DNA of 12,412 bases, taken from positions 1 to 12,412 of the forward strand of contig CAKKQI010000040.1 of NCBI GenBank assembly GCA_919901895.1, read 5' to 3'. Under the pieces are notes generated by a model. It saw only the letters and a program-made list of their open reading frames with translations, ran no database searches and was not told the origin of the DNA. The translations under genes were made by a program, and so were the position numbers. How positions within the stretch are numbered: the first letter of the stretch is position 1; every line of letters starts with the position of its first letter. Positions 5,914-12,412 of the stretch are shown one piece after another. The stretch comes from Candidatus Brocadiaceae bacterium (lineage in GTDB: Bacteria; Planctomycetota; MHYJ01; JACQXL01; CAKKQI01).

Positions 5914-6684
5914 TTATTTTTTCTCCAGACTGGCGCCGGTTTTTTGGGTACGTATCTGGGCGCATTCCCAGGTATATTCATATAAATGCATCCCCTTGCT
6001 GGAGACAATCATCTCGCCGTCGGCCACGCCGATTTCCGAAGCCATATATTCTTTTAAAAGTTGCAGGGCGGCCAGGTTAGAAGGAAAACCAGCCCAAAGG
6101 TCCCAGGAACGAAAATAAATAATAAAATGTAGTTTGCCGTACCTGACTCTGGTATCCACCAGACGCAGGCATGGCGGGTCGGTTAACTTGATATCCGAAG
6201 GCATCCCGATTTCCATAATGGCCTGGTTCGTCCCGAATCCCTGCGTTTTATAAATCTTAACGACTTCGTCAATCTGATTGACTTTAAGCGGCAATTCTTT
6301 AATCAGTTGTTTTGTCCCCGTTTCTTCTGAATTATTTAATTTTACCTTGGGGTCAACCAAGCGTTCGCCATAAGTATAATCCTCTCCTGCCTGTTTATCG
6401 CCGGTTAAAAGATAATTCATATATTGTTCCACGTATTCCATGGAAGACGGAGCCGGAATACTGCATCCTTCGGGCATCAGCGGAATAATCGGCCGGTGGC
6501 CGGGCTGCCTGACCTGGGCCACGACATAATCAAATTCCAGGCGTTTTTGTCCCTCAAAACTACCGCGGGTAATTTCATAAACATGTCCGTGGTCCAGAAT
6601 TTTACTCAAACATTGGAACCAGGCGTCGCCTAAATCAAAGGCCTCAATAAAAACCGGGGTCATTTGTTCTTTTTTTTCAGACAT
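5914..6684 (-). CDS. thyA: Thymidylate synthase, methanogen-type ThyA family
   Basis: A 256-residue ThyA-family protein that would convert dUMP and methylene-tetrahydrofolate to dTMP. The catalytic cysteine lies in DPPCLR (C172), matching the E. coli PPCHA site. The dUMP-binding residues follow: R192, S193 and D195 in YFRSWDLWAGF (190-200), N203 in PSNLAALQLL, and H233-x-Y235 in KGMHLYEY. DYTYGERL (102-109) corresponds to the YG motif around Tyr94 of E. coli. Spacing and wording (FRSWDLWAGFPSNLA) are those of the divergent archaeal/methanogen-type enzymes rather than classic bacterial ThyA. A hydroxymethylase-type activity on dUMP or dCMP, known in the wider family, cannot be excluded. The start at 6684 is supported by AAAGGAG (6693-6699) at an 8-nt spacing. 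The gene lies downstream of ligA on the same strand, separated by structured repeats. Confidence 0.85.
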   Translation of the reverse strand: MSEKKEQMTPVFIEAFDLGDAWFQCLSKILDHGHVYEITRGSFEGQKRLEFDYVVAQVRQPGHRPIIPLMPEGCSIPAPSSMEYVEQYMNYLLTGDKQAGEDYTYGERLVDPKVKLNNSEETGTKQLIKELPLKVNQIDEVVKIYKTQGFGTNQAIMEIGMPSDIKLTDPPCLRLVDTRVRYGKLHFIIYFRSWDLWAGFPSNLAALQLLKEYMASEIGVADGEMIVSSKGMHLYEYTWECAQIRTQKTGASLEKK

Positions 6685-6692
6685 TACAAGAA

Positions 6693-6699
6693 CTCCTTT
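6693..6699 (-). promoter_or_regulatory. Strong ribosome binding site of thyA
   Basis: AAAGGAG on the - strand, 8 nt before the ATG at 6684. It is one of the strongest Shine-Dalgarno matches in the window and decides the thyA start. Confidence 0.7.
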
Positions 6700-6738
6700 A
6701 ATTAACCACGAATGCTTTCGGGGTTGATTTTAAGATTT

Positions 6739-6758
6739 CGACGCAATAAATTGCGTCG
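6739..6758. repeat. 20-bp palindromic hairpin in the thyA leader
   Basis: CGACGCAAT (6739-6747) and ATTGCGTCG (6750-6758) form a perfect 9-bp stem with an AA loop, about 40 nt upstream of the thyA ribosome binding site. Words like GCGCAATAAATTGCGC are familiar as dispersed intergenic repeats, so I take it as a REP-type unit rather than a dedicated regulator. No T-run follows on either strand. Confidence 0.5.
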
Positions 6759-6814
6759 TCTACCATTTTTCATCAATCTCAAATTATATGTTCTGGTTTA
6801 ATTAGTGCTTGAGA

Positions 6815-6913
6815 GCAACTAACTTTGTAGGTCGGGCACTGTTTACAGTGCCGTCAGACACGTCACCCTAAAGGGCGACCAACCAAGATTAGGGTTCTTA
6901 CAATGTTAGTTGC
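6815..6913. repeat. 99-bp structured inverted-repeat element with nested hairpins
   Basis: The outer arms GCAACTAACTTTGTA (6815-6829) and TACAATGTTAGTTGC (6899-6913) are complementary at 14 of 15 positions. They enclose two inner hairpins: GGCACTG-TTTA-CAGTGCC (6835-6852, perfect 7 bp) and GTCACCCT-AA-AGGGCGAC (6862-6879, 7 of 8 bp). The whole can fold as a three-way junction in RNA or as a cruciform. ATTAGT occurs on both flanks (6801-6806 and 6922-6927) and might be a weak target duplication. It lies between the ligA stop and thyA. I favour a non-autonomous mobile or REP cluster; a structured 3' UTR or processing site is the alternative. No riboswitch class is recognised. Confidence 0.6.
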
Positions 6914-6941
6914 AATGGAACATTAGTATTTATTCATGATT

Positions 6942-9104
<2,163 letters not shown>

Positions 9105-9153
9105 CTACTGGTTCATAACTTTTGTCATTGTGGGTTAACGGTAGCCAACGAAT

Positions 9154-9183
9154 CCCGTCCCGCCGTGGCGGGAGCGGGACGGG
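9154..9183. repeat. GC-rich palindromic hairpin (REP-like)
   Basis: CCCGTCCCGC (9154-9163) and GCGGGACGGG (9174-9183) are perfect 10-bp inverted repeats around a 10-nt loop. A competing fold CCCGCC-GT-GGCGGG (9159-9172) is embedded in it. The GC richness contrasts sharply with its AT-rich surroundings. It sits between the diverging ligA and DUF4160 promoters. The + strand continues with CAAATTTT, too weak for a confident terminator, so I read it as a dispersed repeat. Confidence 0.55.
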
Positions 9184-9194
9184 GCAAATTTTCC

Positions 9195-9223
9195 TTGACT
9201 TTTATCCCCTGTTAGGCAATAAT
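9195..9223 (+). promoter_or_regulatory. Candidate sigma70-type promoter of the DUF4160/DUF2442 module
   Basis: TTGACT (9195-9200) and AATAAT (9218-9223) are separated by exactly 17 bp. Transcription would start near 9230, giving a leader of about 47 nt before ATG 9277. The leader contains ACCTCC but no Shine-Dalgarno sequence. Confidence 0.5.
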
Positions 9224-9260
9224 TACTTAGTAAGTCCCAGAGTAAATAATTAAACCTCCG

Positions 9261-9269
9261 TGTTATAAT
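9261..9269 (+). promoter_or_regulatory. Extended -10 promoter for a possibly leaderless DUF4160 mRNA
   Basis: TGTTATAAT is a perfect extended -10 element (TGn-TATAAT), which can work without a -35 box. The ATG at 9277 is only 7 nt behind it, where the transcript would begin. With no Shine-Dalgarno site before the ATG, this suggests leaderless translation from this promoter. Confidence 0.45.
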
Positions 9270-9276
9270 TACAAAT

Positions 9277-9519
9277 ATGAGTCCGACGATATTAAGAATT
9301 AAAGGATATAGGTTTTATTTTCTTTCAAATGAAGAAAACCGTATGCATGTTCATATTATATGTGGTGATGGTGAAGCAAAATTTTGGCTAGAACCTATTA
9401 TTTCGCTTGCAACATATTATAAACTTAATTCAAGAAAATTAAATGAAACACAAAAACTTATCGAGGAACACAAAAATGGAATCATTAAAGAATGGAAAAA
9501 ATATTTTAGTGTCAGTTGA
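9277..9519 (+). CDS. DUF4160 domain protein, putative toxin-antitoxin-type module
   Basis: An 80-residue protein with the DUF4160 pattern throughout: PTILRIKGYRFYFLSNE (3-19), MHVHIICGDGEAKFWLEP (23-40) with the conserved HVH, and a C-terminal helix NSRKLNETQKLIEEHKNGIIKEWKKYF. It is full length for the family. DUF4160 genes commonly lie directly before a DUF2442 gene, as here; such pairs are often listed as toxin-antitoxin-like, but I cannot say from the sequence which partner is toxic or what the target is. No ribosome binding site precedes the ATG (see the two promoters). Its 3' end overlaps the next gene. Confidence 0.85.
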   Translation: MSPTILRIKGYRFYFLSNEENRMHVHIICGDGEAKFWLEPIISLATYYKLNSRKLNETQKLIEEHKNGIIKEWKKYFSVS

Positions 9520-9742
9520 AAATATTTCTCCTTTCGGAATATGGATTTTCGTAAAAGGAAAGGAATATTTTCTAAGTTTCAGCGACTACCCCTACTTTAA
9601 AGACCAAACTATTAAAAATATCCAGAATGTAAAATTGTTCTATGGTTATCACCTTTTCTGGCCAGATTTAGACGTTGATTTGGAAATAGATAATCTGGAG
9701 CATCCCGAAAAATATCCTCTTAAAAGTAAATGCTACCGGTAA
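9476..9742 (+). CDS. DUF2442 domain protein, partner of DUF4160
   Basis: An 88-residue protein with the DUF2442 pattern: ENISPFGIWIFVKGKEYFLSFSDYPYFKD followed by the YHLFWPDLDVDLEIDNLEHPEKYP block near the C-terminus. The frame is open to an ATG at 9443, but ATG 9476 is preceded by GAGGA (9463-9467) at an 8-nt spacing, and the eleven extra residues (MKHKNLSRNTK) are not family-like. The resulting 44-nt overlap with DUF4160 in another frame implies tight co-translation, as is usual for two-gene modules of this type. Function is inferred only from the pairing. Confidence 0.85.
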   Translation: MESLKNGKNILVSVENISPFGIWIFVKGKEYFLSFSDYPYFKDQTIKNIQNVKLFYGYHLFWPDLDVDLEIDNLEHPEKYPLKSKCYR

Positions 9743-9780
9743 CCTGCTTTAGAACCGGATGTTATGGCTTTCGCTTATTT

Positions 9781-10371
9781 TTATTCCTGTTCCGATTTTA
9801 CCGGCACGTGCGGAAAAAGCCCGGAATTTTCGCAGGTTTTATTCAAAGGTTTGTCATAACAGGACAAATCTTTATTTCTCCGGCAATTACCGGCTTCTCT
9901 TTGAATATAACTGCATTCTTTGCATAGATAAACCACGAGACTTTTGACGGTTATTTTTTCCATTTCTTCTTCGCAGTTAAAACATTCTCCCGGCTGGAAC
10001 GATTCGGCATCATCGTTTTCACAGATATACCCGGTTTTAACGCAGACCTGATTTTTTTTATCACTGATAACATTCCCGCAATCCTGATGCCTTTTGGCCG
10101 GGATTAAATCTTTTTTACAATCCGGGCATTGTCCGGCTTGCCCCGACCGGTCGGTGGTTATTTCCGATTTATCCGTCTTAGTCGGACAGGTACTGCAGAT
10201 ATATCCACTGATTACATTTTCCGCCGCCTCAACGCAACTATCACACCAATAGGCCTCTTCCATAGTTTTTAAATCGCATTCTGATTTTGTTTCTTCAGCT
10301 CTAATAAAAGCCGACGAAAATAATCCGATTAGCGCGCTAAGAATCAGGACAGGAATGATTTTATTTGCCAT
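9781..10371 (-). CDS. Secreted cysteine-rich protein with zinc-ribbon-like repeats
   Basis: A 196-residue protein with a signal peptide (MANKIIPVLILSALIGLFSSAFIRA, probable cleavage near 25). The mature part has 17 cysteines, many in CxxC pairs: C43/C46, C59/C62, C82/C85, C130/C133, C150/C153. A degenerate unit Y-[IL]-C ... [PA]-G-x-C-x-x-C recurs at about 57-89, 115-137 and 148-163, so it probably arose by repetition of a small metal-binding or disulphide-bonded ribbon. It would act outside the cytoplasm. I recognise no named family; metal binding and redox sensing are possibilities, not conclusions. Its ATG overlaps the end of the histidine kinase gene by 11 nt, with GAGGTGAT as ribosome binding site inside the kinase gene. 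The two are therefore co-transcribed and probably coupled, which suggests the protein supplies or modulates the kinase signal. Confidence 0.75.
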   Translation of the reverse strand: MANKIIPVLILSALIGLFSSAFIRAEETKSECDLKTMEEAYWCDSCVEAAENVISGYICSTCPTKTDKSEITTDRSGQAGQCPDCKKDLIPAKRHQDCGNVISDKKNQVCVKTGYICENDDAESFQPGECFNCEEEMEKITVKSLVVYLCKECSYIQREAGNCRRNKDLSCYDKPLNKTCENSGLFPHVPVKSEQE

Positions 10372-12412
10372 ACTTTTTTATCACCTCGGCCACAGCCCGG
10401 TGAAGTTTAGACAGAGAAACCGGCTTGGAAATAACCAGATCAACATCGCTCAAATTTTTCTTGATATCGTTTAAAACATCGCTGAAACCGCTAATGAGGA
10501 TAATCGGCATCCGGGGTGATATCTGTTTAATTAACGTAGCCAGTTTGTCGCCACTCATCTTAGGCATTGATCCGTCAGTAATGACCAGGTCATACTTTCC
10601 ACCTTTGAATTTTTCCAGACCCTCCAGTCCATCTACGGCCATATCCACCAAATGTCCATCTGCGGTCAGATAGAGATTAAGTATTTCCCGGACTATCGGG
10701 TCGTCTTCCACTACCAGAATCTTTAAAGGCGTTAAGACAATCTCTATTTTTTTAGCCGGGACTTCTTTTTCCGGCGCGGCCTTAAGAGGCAGGTGAATGA
10801 TAAAAGTAGTGCCGGACCCCGGTTCGCTTTGCACCTCTATTTTCCCCTGGTATCTCGTAACGATGCTGTAAACCAGCGCCAGCCCCAATCCGCTTCCTTC
10901 GGTGCTATCTTTTGTGGAAAAAAACGGCTCAAAACAACGTTGTTTTACCTCTTCGGTCATCCCCAGTCCGGTATCGCCGACTTCCAGTTTAATATAATTT
11001 TCCTCGGTTAAAGTTTTAATGGTAATAACGCCCCCCTTGGGCATCGCATCAACCGCGTTGAAAATCAAATTAATTAAAACCTGTTTTAACTCGGATGGGG
11101 AAAATGAAATCAACGGAATTTGTTGCAACTCGGTTTTAATATTGATGGTCATACCGTTTACCTGAGCCTGTTGTTTCCATTTGGGCTGGGTCAGCAAAAC
11201 GGCTTCCTCGACCAGTTGACTAAGATTCACTTCTTCAAAGGCATCAACTTCTTCGCGCGGGCGGTAAAGATCTCTCAGGCGTTTAATAAGATTAGCCGCA
11301 TCCTTAGCGCTGGTATGAATTAAATTAAGATAGTGCTTACTTTTTTCTTTGTCATCGCAAATATCCGGATTAAGCAATATCATTTCGCTGAATCCTAAAA
11401 TCGGCATCAGGAAATTATTAAAATCATGGCTGACACCGCTAATCATCTGTCCCAGCGCCCGGAGACGCTCCTGCTGGATAATCTGTTTCTGGGCGGTTTT
11501 TAATTCATTGATCGCTTCGCGTAAACGCCGGTTGGTGTCTTCCATGGATTCCTCGATTTTTACCCGCCAGGTAATATCACGGCCGGTACTGACAAAATTG
11601 GTTATTTGCCTCTGAGAATTTTTCAAAGGAGTGATAATTTTTTCCTCATAATACAACTCGCCGTCTTTTTTCTTGTTAATCACAATGCCCCGGTAAACCT
11701 TGCCGGCCAGAACCGTTTCCCAGATATTTTTATAAAATAATTCGTCGTGCTGGCCTGACTTAAGAATTCTGGTCGTCTGCCCGACCATTTCTTCTTTATT
11801 ATAACCGGTAATTTTTTCGCAAGCCGGGTTGACATATTCAATGACACCCTGTTTATCGGTAATAATAACCAGATCGGCTGATTGCTCCACCGTGTTGGAA
11901 AGTTTCTGCAGGTGCAAACGGGACTGGTTGAGTTCATTCACTTTTTGTTTCAGGTCTTCACTGTAAATACTTAACCGGCTGACCAGCCAGAAGATAAAAA
12001 TTCCGGCCAGCATGATAAAAACCGTTAAAACCAGATAGAAGGTTAGCAGGACTGAAGTTTTATTCTCGGTGTACCGGGCAAATAATCTGGTTGAGTCGTC
12101 CGCCAGCGCCAGAAATTTATCAGCGAGAATTTCTAATTCCTTCTGTTTGGCCAAACAGTTTTTATCATCTTTCGGAAGTTTAATAAATTCATCCGATTGT
12201 TTTATCCATTCATTTAATAAACCGGCCTGTTCGTTTAATTTTGCTTTTATGGTCCTGTCCGGAGCCGGGGGGATATTTATTTTTTCGCCTGTTTGTAAAT
12301 TTATCAACGCCGGTCCGCCGTCTGCTAACGCCCCGAGATTTTCCATTAAAATTCTTCGGGTGGACTGGTAATCAACTTCGTCGCCATGAAAAGCCAGCAG
12401 TATTTCCTTGAA
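10361..12412 (-). CDS. Hybrid sensor histidine kinase (PilJ-type sensor, PAS, HisKA, HATPase, receiver), 5' end outside window
   Basis: The frame is open to the window edge; 22 residues precede the Met at 12346, which is not the true start. That edge segment (FKEILLAF...STRRILMENLGALADGG) resembles the PilJ-type N-terminal sensor domain, usually periplasmic. Numbered from the Met: extracytoplasmic helices to about 95, a membrane segment at about 98-122, PAS at about 148-265 (ADLVIITDKQGVIEYVNPACEKITGY), and HisKA with phospho-accepting H307 in SHDFNN. The ATPase domain has the N box NLIFNAVDAMP (426-436), G1 DTGLGM and G2 GSGLGLAL. A receiver at about 541-655 has acidic EDD, phospho-acceptor D591 in VITDGSMPKMSG, and K641 in ISKP. 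All catalytic residues are present. It should pass phosphate from H307 to its own D591, perhaps onward to an unseen regulator. A signal from the envelope is inferred from the topology and from the coupled secreted Cys-rich protein. Confidence 0.92.
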   Translation of the reverse strand, partial: FKEILLAFHGDEVDYQSTRRILMENLGALADGGPALINLQTGEKINIPPAPDRTIKAKLNEQAGLLNEWIKQSDEFIKLPKDDKNCLAKQKELEILADKFLALADDSTRLFARYTENKTSVLLTFYLVLTVFIMLAGIFIFWLVSRLSIYSEDLKQKVNELNQSRLHLQKLSNTVEQSADLVIITDKQGVIEYVNPACEKITGYNKEEMVGQTTRILKSGQHDELFYKNIWETVLAGKVYRGIVINKKKDGELYYEEKIITPLKNSQRQITNFVSTGRDITWRVKIEESMEDTNRRLREAINELKTAQKQIIQQERLRALGQMISGVSHDFNNFLMPILGFSEMILLNPDICDDKEKSKHYLNLIHTSAKDAANLIKRLRDLYRPREEVDAFEEVNLSQLVEEAVLLTQPKWKQQAQVNGMTINIKTELQQIPLISFSPSELKQVLINLIFNAVDAMPKGGVITIKTLTEENYIKLEVGDTGLGMTEEVKQRCFEPFFSTKDSTEGSGLGLALVYSIVTRYQGKIEVQSEPGSGTTFIIHLPLKAAPEKEVPAKKIEIVLTPLKILVVEDDPIVREILNLYLTADGHLVDMAVDGLEGLEKFKGGKYDLVITDGSMPKMSGDKLATLIKQISPRMPIILISGFSDVLNDIKKNLSDVDLVISKPVSLSKLHRAVAEVIKKYGK

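Noticed and set aside
9154..9183. Rho-independent terminator
   Set aside because: The stem is strong, but it lies upstream of both diverging genes rather than after one, and only a weak CAAATTTT follows.
9443..9475. Upstream ATG 9443 for the DUF2442 gene
   Set aside because: It has no ribosome binding site and adds eleven lysine-rich residues not seen in the family, while ATG 9476 has GAGGA at a good distance.
9736..9758. Bidirectional terminator between DUF2442 and the Cys-rich gene
   Set aside because: CCGGT/ACCGG gives only a 5-bp stem with a 13-nt loop and no adjacent T-run on either strand.
12344..12346. Met at 12346 as the kinase start
   Set aside because: The frame stays open and PilJ-like up to the window edge, with no ribosome binding site before this Met, so the real start is outside.

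Overview
The window looks like a stretch of a bacterial chromosome of moderate GC content. The likely host is a Gram-negative-type bacterium from a poorly sampled lineage. The NAD+-dependent DNA ligase and the hybrid histidine kinase say bacterium. Short palindromic intergenic repeats and a methanogen-type thymidylate synthase fit genomes such as Planctomycetota, Omnitrophota or Desulfobacterota, but the sequence alone does not settle the phylum.

Left part (1-5092), all genes on the + strand: a defence-type block. It holds the 3' part of a large beta-class (type III Mod-like) DNA methyltransferase, then a 496-residue protein with a C-terminal PD-(D/E)xK nuclease core and an unrecognised N-terminal region. 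A RecQ-family helicase follows; it has the Zn-binding and HRDC regions but no room for the usual winged helix, and ends in an extra helix-turn-helix-like tail. A 86-bp inverted-repeat element separates the nuclease and recQ genes. After recQ come about 330 bp without a gene, containing two hairpins. The block ends at a 40-nt tRNA-Arg(CCT) 5' half on the - strand. The match to a tRNA stops exactly at the 3' edge of the anticodon loop, which is a classic integration crossover position. I read 5053 as the probable right boundary of an integrated defence island, with its left end outside the window.

Middle part (5129-8960), - strand: housekeeping-like genes. In transcription order these are ligA (NAD+ DNA ligase, with a good sigma70-type promoter that fixes its start at 8960), a structured 99-bp inverted-repeat element and a separate 20-bp palindrome in the ligA-thyA gap, a methanogen-type thymidylate synthase, a REP-like hairpin pair, and a membrane-anchored DUF1287 protein.

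Right part (9195-12412): a + strand two-gene DUF4160/DUF2442 module (the type of small pair often listed as toxin-antitoxin-like), with overlapping frames and two candidate promoters. Converging on it from the right is a - strand operon of a PilJ-type-sensor/PAS hybrid histidine kinase, cut by the window edge, whose 3' end overlaps by 11 nt the start of a secreted protein with 17 cysteines. The last two genes are probably translationally coupled and may act together as an envelope sensing module.

The strongest candidate for something undescribed is the methyltransferase + standalone nuclease + RecQ block next to a split tRNA-Arg. It could be a restriction-like system in which nuclease and helicase are separate proteins rather than one Res subunit. 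The sequence alone cannot prove that the three genes work together.
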